Below the pieces are notes generated by a model that did not search any database, had not been told where the DNA came from, and was given only the letters and a program-made list of their open reading frames with translations. A stretch of 64,000 nt of DNA from positions 1,118,501 to 1,182,500 of the forward strand of contig NZ_QYUM01000003.1 of the NCBI RefSeq assembly GCF_003590775.1, read 5' to 3'. The position numbers and the translations under genes were made by a program. The stretch comes from Sphingomonas cavernae (GTDB taxonomy: Bacteria > Pseudomonadota > Alphaproteobacteria > Sphingomonadales > Sphingomonadaceae). This document shows positions 1-8,200 of this stretch, one piece after another; the first letter of the stretch is position 1; each line of letters opens with the position of its first letter.

Positions 1-227
1 CCATCCTCGAGCTGAATCAGCGGCAGGCCGCCAGCAAACGCGTCGGGTGCTTCGGCCGGGTCGGAAATGCGTGTGACCGGCCCGTCCCACACCGCCGAGA
101 TGGAACGCCCGTCACCGACCGCGAAGAACGGCGCAAGTCCGTCCTCGACGCGCCGTTCCCAGGCTTTTGCAGTGATCTCCGGACCGATACCCGCCGGATC
201 CCCCAGCGATACGGCAATGGGGTTCAC
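1..227 (-). CDS. pdxA: 4-hydroxythreonine-4-phosphate dehydrogenase PdxA (5' part, runs off the window)
   Basis: The first 75 codons of PdxA, the NAD-dependent enzyme that oxidises 4-phosphohydroxy-L-threonine in the DXP-dependent pyridoxal phosphate pathway (cytoplasm). The visible N-terminus contains SLGDPAGIGPEI, the hallmark opening of this family. The start is GTG at 227 because an AGGGAGG Shine-Dalgarno sequence lies about 7 nt upstream, in the 15-nt gap after surA. It follows surA and lptD in the same direction, so the three are probably one operon; pdxA commonly follows surA in proteobacteria. The remainder lies beyond position 1, so completeness cannot be judged. Identity is confident from the motif. 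Confidence 0.93.
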   Translation of the reverse strand, partial: MNPIAVSLGDPAGIGPEITAKAWERRVEDGLAPFFAVGDGRSISAVWDGPVTRISDPAEAPDAFAGGLPLIQLED

Positions 228-242
228 GCGCGGCCCTCCCTG

Positions 243-1598
243 TTATTGATAATCGACCACCGCATCGCGTCGCAGGTCGCGCAGATAGCGCTGGGCGCGC
301 CGGTTGATCCGCTCGTCCTCGAGTTGCGCCATGATCCGGTCGAACGACGGGCCGTTGGCCGATTCGGGATCGTCGCGGCCGCACAGGACGAGCACGCGCA
401 CGCCCTCTTCGAGCGATCCGAATGGCTGCGTCGTCTGGCCGACCTGCAGGTTGAGCAGGATGTCCTGAAGCTGCGGGGGCAGGTCACGCACGCGGACCTG
501 GTCATTGTCGACAATCTCGGCGCTCAGCGAATCGGCGATCGGCTTGGCGGTGCCGCATCCCGTGATCTTCCTGGTTTCCTCGGCAAACTTCGCGACCTGC
601 GGCCCCGCCTGCGTCTGGGTCATGCCCTTGGGGAAGCTGATCGCGAGCTGCTTCAGGCTGAGCACTGCGTCACGCGGATCGGCGGTGAGCACCTGGCGCT
701 CGTCGATCAGCAACAGGATCGAAACGCCGCCGGGAACCGGGATCGGGCCGGCGACCTGGCCGACGCGCATCGTCGGCGCGACCTCGGCAAGGGCATCGGG
801 CAACTGACCCGCACGGATCCAGCCCAGATCGCCGCCGACTGCGGCGGTCGAAGCCTCGGAGAACTGGCGCGCATAGGCCTGGAAGGAACCGCCCTGCTGG
901 AGCTGCTGCAGGATGCGCTGCCCGTTCTGCATCGTTTCCTGCATCGTCTCGGGCGTGCCCGACAGGAAGATCTCACCCAGGCGAAATTCCTTCGCGCCCT
1001 TGGATGCGTTGAGCCGGTCTATGATCGACTGCACCTCTTCCTGGCCGACATTGACGAATGGCGTGATCTTGCGGCCGAGCACGCGCTGCCAGGCAAGTTC
1101 ACCTTCGATCTGGCGCTTGATCGAGCGCGCCGACGAGCCCTGATCGCGCAGATAGGCGTCCATCTGCTGCGGGGTGCGCTTGAAGTTTTGCGCCACCGCG
1201 GCATAGCGCTGGTTGACCTCTTCGGGCTTCACCTCGACCTCGGCCGCCTTGGCTTCCTGGATCTGGAGCGTTTCGTCGATCAGGTTGCGCAGCACCTGCA
1301 GCCGCAGCCGCTGGCGTTCCTCGTCGCTGACGCGACCCTGATTGGCCAGCAGGACGAGCGCCAGGCGATGATCAACATCGGTTGAGGTGATGATCTCGCC
1401 GTTGACGATCGCGGTCGCCTTGTAGACGTTGGGATCGCTCTTGCCGAAAACCGTCATATTTTGAGGCAGGTTCAGCTTGGTTGCAGGAGCGTCCGCAGCA
1501 TCCCCCACGGTCTGCTGCGCTACGGCGGCGCCGGCGATCAACGCCCCCGCCAGAAACAGGCCGGCACGCATCTTTTTGCCGGAAATTCGTGCCATCAT
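243..1598 (-). CDS. surA: peptidylprolyl isomerase / periplasmic OMP chaperone SurA
   Basis: Periplasmic chaperone and parvulin-type prolyl isomerase that escorts unfolded outer-membrane proteins to the BAM complex. A signal peptide (MRAGLFLAGALIAGAAVAQ) opens the protein. A SurA N-terminal chaperone domain follows (about residues 55-170). Next comes a clear parvulin rotamase domain (about 200-305, with GSFQAYARQFSEASTAAVGG and DLGWIRAGQLP) and a second, degenerate rotamase region up to about 440. Length is about 450 aa, normal for the family. The start is ambiguous: ATG at 1598 is chosen, with GGAG 11 nt upstream; GTG at 1610 is possible. It lies 63 nt after lptD and 15 nt before pdxA, all minus strand, suggesting cotranscription. 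LptD is a known SurA client in E. coli, which fits the pairing. Confidence 0.95.
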   Translation of the reverse strand: MMARISGKKMRAGLFLAGALIAGAAVAQQTVGDAADAPATKLNLPQNMTVFGKSDPNVYKATAIVNGEIITSTDVDHRLALVLLANQGRVSDEERQRLRLQVLRNLIDETLQIQEAKAAEVEVKPEEVNQRYAAVAQNFKRTPQQMDAYLRDQGSSARSIKRQIEGELAWQRVLGRKITPFVNVGQEEVQSIIDRLNASKGAKEFRLGEIFLSGTPETMQETMQNGQRILQQLQQGGSFQAYARQFSEASTAAVGGDLGWIRAGQLPDALAEVAPTMRVGQVAGPIPVPGGVSILLLIDERQVLTADPRDAVLSLKQLAISFPKGMTQTQAGPQVAKFAEETRKITGCGTAKPIADSLSAEIVDNDQVRVRDLPPQLQDILLNLQVGQTTQPFGSLEEGVRVLVLCGRDDPESANGPSFDRIMAQLEDERINRRAQRYLRDLRRDAVVDYQ

Positions 1599-1661
1599 CC
1601 TGTGGCTCACTCCAATATCTGATCTTGCGCCGTATATGCTACGCCGCGACTGAACGAAGGC

Positions 1662-3941
1662 TTACAGGCCCAGTTGCTTGAAAGCTACCCGGAACAGATA
1701 GGTGTTCCCTCGTCGCACGTCACCCGTCGACTCATAGTCACGCCGCCAGGTCACGCCAAGCTCGAGGCATTCGTCCTCATAGGCCAGCCCGAGCCGGTGG
1801 CGCACGGGTTCATAGCCATCGGCCAGCGACAGCGGATCCTCCTGCTTGTTCGTCAGGTCGATCGTCGCCGACCCGAAAACCGACCAATAGCGTGCGAACG
1901 CCACGCGGCCGCCGAGGCGGATTTCCTCGCGGTCGCGCAGATCTTCCAGCGTGTCGTCGACGTCGCGGTTGAGCCGCAGATAGCCGATCATCGCATAGGT
2001 CTTGTCGCTGCCGACCGTCGCGTCGATCTCGTTGCGGCGCACCGCCAGGCTGTCCTTGTCGAGGCGGAAACGGTGGGTGAAGCTGACAAATCGCTCGAAC
2101 TTCACGGTCGTGCGTCCGACAATGTCCGAGGTCCGGTTGGTCAGCCCCGTCCCGTCGGGGAACAGGCTGGGCTTGGCGGTCAGGCGATAGCTTTGGCCGA
2201 CGATGGTGCTGATGCTGAGCCCCGGGCGCTCAAGCGCCCATTCGAGGCCATAGGTGATGCGCGTTCCGTCCTCATAACGGTCGTAGCCGGGGAAGCGGTT
2301 GAGCGCGAAGAGGTTGCTGTCTTCCAGGTCGACTGCGCGCGCATCCTCATTGGGGACGTCGAGATTGCCTGTGACGGGCGAGGCGACGATCTGGACGCGC
2401 GGGGTCAGGCGCTGCGTGCCGCCGAAAGCCTCACCGACAAAGGGCCAGCGGACGTCGACGGCGAAAGATGCGATCGAGCGGAAGTTCCAGCCCGGGTCGC
2501 CGCGATAGGCAGGCGTTACCGTGCTCAGGATTTCGTCGGTGTGATAGGCGTCGCTGCGCGCATAGGCGGTGAAAGTCACCTCCTGACCAAGCGGGGTCAG
2601 CTTGCGCAGGTCCCAGCGCACGCCGGCGAAGGCGCGTTGCGTGTCCTGACCCGAGGTCCGCGTCAGCGCCAGCGTGTTCCCCTGGACCTCGATGGTGCCG
2701 CCGAGCAGCGGTTCGCGCGTGCGCTGGCGATAATCGAAAACGGGAAGCGCGATCGGCTGGAGCCCCTGCGGCACGCCCATGCGCAGCGTTTGCACTGCCC
2801 AGCCCGCAAGCGACAGATAGCTGTCGCTGTCGATCCGCTCGACATTGACCACCGAGCGCAGCCGGTCGTCGCGTGAAATGTCGTAGCGGCGCAGGAAGGT
2901 GTCATCGCTGGTCAGGCGCAGCGATCCGGTGACGCTCCAATAGGGATCGAACTGCAGCTTGCCACTGGCGTCGAGATAGCCGCGAAAATCCTTCTCGCCT
3001 GACGTCGTCTCGCCGATCAGGGGCTGGCGGCGGCCATAGGTGCCATAGCCGGTGATCTGGAATGCACCCAGATCGGTCAGCGCACGAAACTGGCCCTGCA
3101 GCAGTGGTAGCGCGTCGGTGAAGACGTGCGGCGTGATCGTCATGTCGCGATCGGGCGCGATACGGAAATAATAGGGAACCGCGACCTCGAAGCCATTTTC
3201 GCGGTCGTAGCGGATGTCGGGAACGAGCAGCCCGGACCCTGCCTCACTACCCGTCGGATGCGCCAGTCCCGGCAGCGGGATCAGCGGCAGGCCGAACAGC
3301 TCCATCCGGGCACCGGTATAGTACACACGCTTGCGGCCTGCATCATAGACGACGCGCTCGGCGGTGATTTTCCAGCTCGGCGCCTTGGGACAGCCATTGT
3401 CGTCGACCACCCGGCACGGCGAATAGGCCGCGCGTTCGAGCTGGAAGATGTCTCCGCTCCGCGTGCCCTTCGCCGCAGCCATGCGGCCGCCTTCCTCAAG
3501 CACGACGAGAAGATCCTGCACCACGCCGTCGCGCAGCGTGTCGGTGAGCTGCACCGAATCGCCATAGGCGGTGTCGCCGCCCGGATTGACGACCGCGACA
3601 TTGCCCTCGGCGCGGACCTCGCCGGTCTTGCGGTTCCAGATCACCTTGTCGGCGCGCAGGCGGTTGCCTTCGCGGAACATGCGGACGTCGCCCGATGCGG
3701 TCACCATATCGGCGTCGCTGTCATATTCGAGATTGGCGGCGCTGAAGGTGATCTCTTCGTCATGCGCGGGGGCCTGTGCGGCCTCTGGGGGCGGGGGAGG
3801 GGGCGACGCGGGTTGCTGCAGATTTTGCGCCAGCGCCGGCCCGCCCGAAAGCAATGCAAGGGGGAGCGTCGCCGAAAGGAAAAGGTGTAAACGCGTCAAA
3901 CTGAGCCCCACGAAACGGCATCGCCCTGATAGCGCCCGCAT
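1662..3941 (-). CDS. lptD: LPS-assembly protein LptD (OstA/Imp)
   Basis: Outer-membrane beta-barrel that, with LptE, inserts lipopolysaccharide or an equivalent glycolipid into the outer leaflet. A signal sequence ends near GGPALAQ. An OstA-type periplasmic domain follows (about residues 60-170, with EITFSAANLEYDSDADMVTA and ASGDVRMFREGN). A long LptD C-terminal barrel continues to the end, closing with alternating aromatic strands (TYLFRVAFKQLGL). The proposed start is ATG at 3941, just before the signal peptide; the frame stays open to a GTG at 4004, which would add 21 unlikely residues. It is divergent from pepA and heads a probable lptD-surA-pdxA operon. Sphingomonads typically make glycosphingolipids instead of LPS, so the real cargo is an open question. 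Confidence 0.93.
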   Translation of the reverse strand: MRALSGRCRFVGLSLTRLHLFLSATLPLALLSGGPALAQNLQQPASPPPPPPEAAQAPAHDEEITFSAANLEYDSDADMVTASGDVRMFREGNRLRADKVIWNRKTGEVRAEGNVAVVNPGGDTAYGDSVQLTDTLRDGVVQDLLVVLEEGGRMAAAKGTRSGDIFQLERAAYSPCRVVDDNGCPKAPSWKITAERVVYDAGRKRVYYTGARMELFGLPLIPLPGLAHPTGSEAGSGLLVPDIRYDRENGFEVAVPYYFRIAPDRDMTITPHVFTDALPLLQGQFRALTDLGAFQITGYGTYGRRQPLIGETTSGEKDFRGYLDASGKLQFDPYWSVTGSLRLTSDDTFLRRYDISRDDRLRSVVNVERIDSDSYLSLAGWAVQTLRMGVPQGLQPIALPVFDYRQRTREPLLGGTIEVQGNTLALTRTSGQDTQRAFAGVRWDLRKLTPLGQEVTFTAYARSDAYHTDEILSTVTPAYRGDPGWNFRSIASFAVDVRWPFVGEAFGGTQRLTPRVQIVASPVTGNLDVPNEDARAVDLEDSNLFALNRFPGYDRYEDGTRITYGLEWALERPGLSISTIVGQSYRLTAKPSLFPDGTGLTNRTSDIVGRTTVKFERFVSFTHRFRLDKDSLAVRRNEIDATVGSDKTYAMIGYLRLNRDVDDTLEDLRDREEIRLGGRVAFARYWSVFGSATIDLTNKQEDPLSLADGYEPVRHRLGLAYEDECLELGVTWRRDYESTGDVRRGNTYLFRVAFKQLGL

Positions 3942-4072
3942 ATCGCACCGTAATCGCGCCGCTGCAACGGCTGGAGAGTCCGGCTCCCATTCCGGTTTTG
4001 CCACGGGCGCTGCTCTGGCCTAGTAAGCCTTCAAACTAGTCCGCTTGCCGAATTGAAAGGTCAGGTTCCCCG

Positions 4073-5548
4073 ATGCGTATCCTCTTTGCCGATGTTCAGC
4101 CCCAGGGTGAATTCGCGCTGGCCCTGCCGGTCCGCAAAGGCGTCGAATTCCCCGCAACGCTTCCAGGCCTCGACGCGGGCGCAGTCGCGCTCACCAGGGG
4201 TGCGGCGGCGGCAGCGCGGTTCGACGGCGAGATCGCCGCGACGGTCGAGCTGGTTGTTGCGCACGGCGCGCGCACGCGTCGCGTCATACTGTTCGGCGCG
4301 GGCGACAAGGCCGATGAGGCGGCCTGGGAACGTGCGGGGGGTGCGCTTGCGGCACGCTTGCTGACCTCGGGCGAAAAGCGCCTGGTCGTCGACCTCTCCT
4401 CGGGCGCACCCGGCGCGGAAAAGGTCGCTCGTTTGGCGTTCGGTGCGGTCCTGCGGGGCTGGCGTCATGACGTCTACCGCACGCGTTTGCCCGAAAAGCA
4501 GCGTCCGACGCTGGAAGAGATCGTGATCGTCGGCGCCGGCGCGGATGCTGCAAAGGCGTGGGAGCGCTGGTCCGCTCTTGCCGAAGGCGTGATGTTCACG
4601 CGTACGCTCGTCACCGAGCCCGCCAACATCATCTACCCCGAGAGCTTCGTCGAACGCTGCCAGCATCTGAAGCAACTGGGCATCGAGATCGAGGTGCTCG
4701 ACTGGGATGCGATGGAGGAGCTGGGCATGGGTTCGCTGCTCGGCGTTTCGCTGGGCTCTGCGCGTCCGCCGCGTCTGCTGGCGCTGCGCTGGGACGGTAC
4801 GGGCGGGTCCGAGAAGACGCCCGTCGCCTTTGTCGGCAAGGGCGTCACCTTCGATACCGGCGGCATCTCGATCAAGCCCGCCGCGGGCATGGAAGACATG
4901 AAATGGGACATGGGCGGCGCGGCCGCCGTCGCCGGCGCGATGAAGTCGCTCGCGCTGCGCAAGGCGAAGGCGCATGTCATCGGCATTTGCGGGCTCGTCG
5001 AGAATATGCCCGGCGGAAAGGCGCAGCGACCGGGCGATGTCGTCACTTCGATGTCGGGCCAGACGATCGAGGTGATCAATACCGATGCCGAAGGGCGACT
5101 GGTGCTGTGCGATGCGATGACCTGGGTCCAGCGCAAGTACGCGCCCAAGGTCATGATTGACCTTGCGACGCTGACCGGCGCGATGATCATCTCGCTCGGC
5201 AACGAGCATGGCGGCATGTTCTCGAACGACGACGGCCTTGCTGACCAGCTCCTCGCGGCGGGCAAGGGCTCAGGCGACCCGCTTTGGCGCTTCCCGCTGT
5301 CCGACGCTTATAACAAGCTGATCGACTCGCCGATTGCCGACATGAAGAATGTCGGCCCCCGCGGCGCCGGCTCGATCACTGCGGCGCAGTTCCTCCAGCG
5401 CTTCGTCGACGACGGCGTCAAATGGGCGCATCTCGACATCGCGGGCATGGTGTGGGCCGACAAGGCCGGGCCGGTGTGGGACAAGGGCGCGACCGGATAC
5501 GGCGTCCGCTTGCTCGACCGCTTCATCGCCGAGAATTTCGAGAAGTAG
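4073..5548 (+). CDS. pepA: leucyl aminopeptidase PepA (M17 family)
   Basis: Cytosolic dinuclear-metal leucyl aminopeptidase that removes N-terminal residues from peptides; the E. coli enzyme is also a DNA-binding accessory factor in plasmid multimer resolution. The N-terminal macro-like domain covers about residues 1-165 and the M17 catalytic domain the rest. Visible signature: NTDAEGRL at 336-343, which provides metal ligands (D338, E340) and the catalytic Arg (R342). Upstream is the catalytic/metal-binding Lys in VGKGVTFDTGG (K256). Length 491 aa matches the family. The start ATG follows an AGG-rich leader. It is divergent from lptD across a roughly 130-bp gap and is followed by holC after a palindromic repeat; pepA-holC adjacency is common in proteobacteria. 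Confidence 0.97.
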   Translation: MRILFADVQPQGEFALALPVRKGVEFPATLPGLDAGAVALTRGAAAAARFDGEIAATVELVVAHGARTRRVILFGAGDKADEAAWERAGGALAARLLTSGEKRLVVDLSSGAPGAEKVARLAFGAVLRGWRHDVYRTRLPEKQRPTLEEIVIVGAGADAAKAWERWSALAEGVMFTRTLVTEPANIIYPESFVERCQHLKQLGIEIEVLDWDAMEELGMGSLLGVSLGSARPPRLLALRWDGTGGSEKTPVAFVGKGVTFDTGGISIKPAAGMEDMKWDMGGAAAVAGAMKSLALRKAKAHVIGICGLVENMPGGKAQRPGDVVTSMSGQTIEVINTDAEGRLVLCDAMTWVQRKYAPKVMIDLATLTGAMIISLGNEHGGMFSNDDGLADQLLAAGKGSGDPLWRFPLSDAYNKLIDSPIADMKNVGPRGAGSITAAQFLQRFVDDGVKWAHLDIAGMVWADKAGPVWDKGATGYGVRLLDRFIAENFEK

Positions 5549-5568
5549 GCGCGCGATTCTTTATTTTG

Positions 5569-5658
5569 CGTCACCCCAGCGAAAGCTGGGGTCCAGACGA
5601 TGTTTACGCCAGTGCGAGTGACGGGATCGCTTGGATGCCAGCCTTCGCTGGCATGACG
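5569..5658. repeat. paired palindromic intergenic repeat (arm-linker-arm)
   Basis: Two hairpin-forming arms in opposite orientation fill the pepA-holC gap. The left arm (5569-5596) has core CCCCAGCGAAAGCTGGGG. The right arm (5632-5658) has core TGCCAGCCTTCGCTGGCA. The linker is 35 nt. It has the same layout as the elements at 9181, 21632, 22278 and 61881. It could fold in the pepA-holC transcript; no coding function is seen. Confidence 0.8.
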
Positions 5659-5669
5659 GCTAAGGGCGG

Positions 5670-6113
5670 ATGATGCAGGTCGATTTCTACCAGCTTGAGG
5701 CGCGCCCGGTGGAGCAGGTGCTGCCGCGTATCGCGGAACGCCTGTTCGAATCGGGCGCGCGTCTGCTCGTCGTCGCCGATGAGGAGAACGTGCTCGAACG
5801 GCTCGACGCAGCGCTATGGGCGTATCGCGACGACGCTTTCCTGCCGCACGCCATCGCCGGGCGCGATGCCGACGCCGCGCAGCCGGTGCTGCTGTCGAAG
5901 CTGACCGATGCCACTAACGGCGCGCGCAATATTGCTCTGGCGGACGGGCTCTGGCGTGACGAGGCGCTTGAGTTCGATCGCACCTTCTTTCTGTTCGACG
6001 GTGAAACCGTCGACGGCGCGCGCGCCGCATGGCGTGCGTTGGGCGGCCGGGAAGGGCTCGAACGCCGTTTCTGGAAGCAGGACGAGCGCGGCAAATGGAG
6101 CCAGGTCGCCTGA
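5670..6113 (+). CDS. holC: DNA polymerase III subunit chi (HolC)
   Basis: Chi subunit of the replicative DNA polymerase III holoenzyme, which links the clamp-loader to single-strand binding protein. The protein (147 aa) begins MMQVDFYQLEARPVEQVLPR and ends with LERRFWKQDERGKWSQ, the pattern of alphaproteobacterial HolC. The middle section (LPHAIAGRDADAAQPVLLS) matches the nucleotide-binding-like fold of the family. It follows pepA, a typical neighbour, with one palindromic repeat between. ATG at 5670 is used; a second ATG directly follows at 5673. Confidence 0.88.
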   Translation: MMQVDFYQLEARPVEQVLPRIAERLFESGARLLVVADEENVLERLDAALWAYRDDAFLPHAIAGRDADAAQPVLLSKLTDATNGARNIALADGLWRDEALEFDRTFFLFDGETVDGARAAWRALGGREGLERRFWKQDERGKWSQVA

Positions 6114-6205
6114 AGCCCACGCGCAACAATCTTGCGGCGCAGCAAAAGCACAGCTAAGGCGCGCGGGAATTTTCCCGACACTCAATCCAATGGAGATGAA
6201 CGGCT

Positions 6206-6628
6206 ATGGCCGCCAATCGCACTTTCTCGATCATCAAGCCCGATGCCACCCGCCGCAACCTGACCGGCGCGGTCACCAGGATGCTTGAAGAGGCCGGCCT
6301 GCGCGTCGTCGCCTCGAAGCGCATCCAGATGACCAAAGAGCAGGCCGAGGGCTTCTACGCGGTCCACAGCGAGCGTCCCTTCTTCAACGATCTGGTCAGC
6401 TTCATGATCTCGGGCCCCGTCGTCGTGCAGGTGCTCGAGGGCGAGAACGCCGTGCAGCGCAACCGCGACATCATGGGCGCCACCAACCCCGAAAACGCCG
6501 ATGCGGGCACGATCCGCAAGGAACTCGCCGAATCGATCGAGGCGAACTCGGTCCACGGTTCGGACAGCGACGAGAACGCGGCGATCGAGATCGCCTATTT
6601 CTTCAAGCCCGAAGAGATCGTCGGCTAA
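6206..6628 (+). CDS. ndk: nucleoside diphosphate kinase
   Basis: Transfers the gamma-phosphate of ATP to nucleoside diphosphates through a phosphohistidine intermediate, balancing cytosolic NTP and dNTP pools. The 140-aa protein opens with [19 protein letters not shown] and ends with the active-site strand around [20 protein letters not shown]; the catalytic His is residue 117. Length is normal. A GGAG Shine-Dalgarno lies about 10 nt before the ATG. A strong hairpin terminator follows at 6776. Probably its own transcription unit or read through from holC. Confidence 0.97.
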   Translation: MAANRTFSIIKPDATRRNLTGAVTRMLEEAGLRVVASKRIQMTKEQAEGFYAVHSERPFFNDLVSFMISGPVVVQVLEGENAVQRNRDIMGATNPENADAGTIRKELAESIEANSVHGSDSDENAAIEIAYFFKPEEIVG

Positions 6629-6657
6629 CGCAGAGCGCGTTAAATCTGACGCACATC

Positions 6658-6738
6658 AGTGCTCCGGGCTTGACCCGGAGCCCATGTCGAAAGCGCTTGT
6701 GCGCCCGGACAAATGGACTCCTGCTTTCGCAGGAGTAC
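6658..6738. repeat. paired palindromic repeat downstream of ndk
   Basis: An 81-bp arm-linker-arm unit. The left arm has core GCTCCGGGCTTGACCCGGAG and the right arm core ACTCCTGCTTTCGCAGGAGT. The left arm has the same GGGCTTGACCC loop as the arms flanking the GIY-YIG gene at 7854, whereas the right arm has the GCTTTCGC loop of the 80-bp elements. It therefore mixes both arm types. Confidence 0.72.
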
Positions 6739-6775
6739 GGGTGCGGATTTAGGGCAGTCGGCTGATCGACTTCAG

Positions 6776-6808
6776 AACGGCCCGGCAGCAATGCCGGGCC
6801 GTTCTTCC
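6776..6808 (+). terminator. rho-independent-type hairpin after ndk
   Basis: A perfect 12-bp stem AACGGCCCGGCA / TGCCGGGCCGTT with a 4-nt GCAA loop, followed by a short T/C-rich run (CTTCC). The stem is strong but the U-tract is poor. It lies 150 nt after ndk and just ahead of the acetyltransferase gene. Confidence 0.65.
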
Positions 6809-6840
6809 ATGCGCCGCCCGATGCGGATAAGGGCTGCGCC

Positions 6841-7365
6841 ATGTCCGACACCATTTCCATCCGCCTCTGCGGTGCCGAAGACGCCGCTGCGCTGTCGCTC
6901 ATCGGCAGCGCCACCTTTCTCGAGACCTTCGCCGATTCAATCGAAGGTCCCGACATCATCGCCCATTGCCGCGGGCCGCATGGCGCCGCGACCTATGCGA
7001 AATATCTCGCCGATCCCGAGAGCCGCTGCTGGCTCGCGGAAGTCGCGGATACCGGCTCCCCAATCGGCTATCAGTTGCTCACCGCGCCCGACCTGCCGAT
7101 TGAGATTCGGCCCGGCGATATCGAGCTCAAGCGCATCTACATCTTCTCCAACTATCACGGCGGCGGGCTTGCCCGGCGGCTGATGGAAACCGCGATCAAG
7201 GAAGCGCGGGCGATGGGCCGCAAGCGGCTGCTGCTCGGCGTCTATGCCGAAAACCCGCGCGCGATCGCCTTCTACACCAAGATGGGCTTCGAGGTCGTGG
7301 GTGACCGCTGGTTCACCGTCGGCAGCCGCGACTTCTACGACAAGGTCATGGCGCGGGCGCTTTAG
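6841..7365 (+). CDS. GNAT family N-acetyltransferase
   Basis: A 174-aa single-domain acetyltransferase using acetyl-CoA; the substrate is unknown. The GNAT fold is visible as the motif-A region ELKRIYIFSNYHGGGLARRL (about residues 97-118), which forms the pyrophosphate-binding loop. It is followed by motif B, GVYAENPRAIAFYTKMGFEV, the usual strand-helix-strand ending. The C-terminus (FTVGSRDFYDKVMARAL) completes the fold. It is alone in its orientation segment, downstream of the ndk terminator, with no obvious partner. Confidence 0.88.
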   Translation: MSDTISIRLCGAEDAAALSLIGSATFLETFADSIEGPDIIAHCRGPHGAATYAKYLADPESRCWLAEVADTGSPIGYQLLTAPDLPIEIRPGDIELKRIYIFSNYHGGGLARRLMETAIKEARAMGRKRLLLGVYAENPRAIAFYTKMGFEVVGDRWFTVGSRDFYDKVMARAL

Positions 7366-7439
7366 GCTGGGGGCGTAAATTTCGGCGTCCGCTCGCGACG
7401 ACATTGCGAACATTCCATATCCATGGTCAAACTCGATTC

Positions 7440-7706
7440 ATGGACCAATTGGCACGTCGATTTGGAACGATCTTCCCTTGGCTCCTTGTATATTTATGGT
7501 CCATCCCGTTGGCGTTGCTCCTGAGCGATGTGCTGAACTGGCAATATGACGGCGATCTTGGTTGGTGGGTGGTGATAGCCTACACCGCACCGGTCCTTTT
7601 TCTAGCCGAACCATTCGGCAACACCATCCCACTAAACGTCTTGGCTATCGGATACTTGCTGGCACTGTGCGTAGTGTCTTGGTTGTTCGTGCGTTCTAGA
7701 GTTTAA
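7440..7706 (+). CDS. small hypothetical membrane protein
   Basis: An 88-aa hydrophobic protein starting MDQLARRFGTIFPWLLVYLW. It has about three predicted membrane stretches: FPWLLVYLWSIPLALLLSDV, WWVVIAYTAPVLFLAEPF and VLAIGYLLALCVVSWLFV. No family is recognised. The DNA is clearly more A/T-rich than its neighbours and uses codons rare in this genome, such as TTA, ATA and CTA, suggesting recent acquisition or a non-coding stretch that happens to stay open. An upstream in-frame TTG at 7404 is less likely as the start. No convincing Shine-Dalgarno sequence is seen. It sits beside the repeat-flanked GIY-YIG gene in a small accessory patch. Confidence 0.45.
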   Translation: MDQLARRFGTIFPWLLVYLWSIPLALLLSDVLNWQYDGDLGWWVVIAYTAPVLFLAEPFGNTIPLNVLAIGYLLALCVVSWLFVRSRV

Positions 7707-7816
7707 CGATCGCATAAGGCGAACGACCGCTTTCTTCGACAAATTGGTCAGTGGAGCGGCGGGCAGTTGATTCCGGACCGTCCGGACACGCCCGCAAAGG
7801 AGATGCTTCCTTTGTC

Positions 7817-7849
7817 GTCACCCCGGGCTTGACCCGGGGTCCCGCTTTT
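7817..7849. repeat. 33-bp inverted repeat, left copy flanking the GIY-YIG gene
   Basis: Perfect 33-bp inverted match to 8168-8200. The arm is itself palindromic (CCCCGGGCTTGACCCGGGG) and can form a hairpin. It ends 4 nt from the stop codon of the GIY-YIG gene, so as transcribed it could act as a terminator for that gene. Confidence 0.9.
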
Positions 7850-7853
7850 TGGG

Positions 7854-8153
7854 TCAGACCAGTAAGGCGAACATATCCTGCCAGTCGGGATTGCCGCGTT
7901 CGATCAGGTCGAACTTCCATTGGCGATGCCAACGCTTGAGACGTTTTTCGTGCGCGATGCAATCGGCGATATCGTTGCCGCGTTCGGCCCAGACGAGCCG
8001 GCTCAGCCCATAGCGTGCGCAAAAGTCCGAACCATCGCCGCTCCGATGCTGGTAAATACGCGCCGCGAGATGCGCCGTGACGCCGACATACATCGTGCCG
8101 CGATAGCGATCGGCCATGATATAGACCCAGCCGCCTTGTCTCGCGCGCTCCAT
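7854..8153 (-). CDS. GIY-YIG nuclease family protein
   Basis: A compact 99-aa single-domain GIY-YIG endonuclease. The signature strands are WVYIMADRYRGTMYVGVT, with VYI and YVG in place of GIY and YIG. They are followed by the conserved Arg in AARIYQHR and the metal-binding Glu in HEKRLKRW. The C-terminal RGNPDWQDMF is typical of this small clade. Such proteins are abundant in alphaproteobacteria but their role is unknown. The gene is bracketed by perfect 33-bp inverted repeats 4 nt and 14 nt away. ATG at 8153 is preceded by an in-frame GTG at 8156; no Shine-Dalgarno sequence is seen. It may be a selfish or repeat-associated nuclease rather than a host gene. Confidence 0.9.
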   Translation of the reverse strand: MERARQGGWVYIMADRYRGTMYVGVTAHLAARIYQHRSGDGSDFCARYGLSRLVWAERGNDIADCIAHEKRLKRWHRQWKFDLIERGNPDWQDMFALLV

Positions 8154-8167
8154 CACCGATGGATGTG

Positions 8168-8200
8168 AAAAGCGGGACCCCGGGTCAAGCCCGGGGTGAC
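8168..8200. repeat. 33-bp inverted repeat, right copy flanking the GIY-YIG gene
   Basis: Exact reverse complement of 7817-7849. Together with the left copy it bounds a 384-bp unit whose only content is the GIY-YIG gene. Confidence 0.9.

Noticed and set aside
7817-8200. Reading the GIY-YIG unit as a REP/RAYT (Y1 transposase) element
   Set aside because: The encoded protein has no HUH/Y1 motif; only the layout is analogous. The GIY-YIG hypothesis is kept separately.
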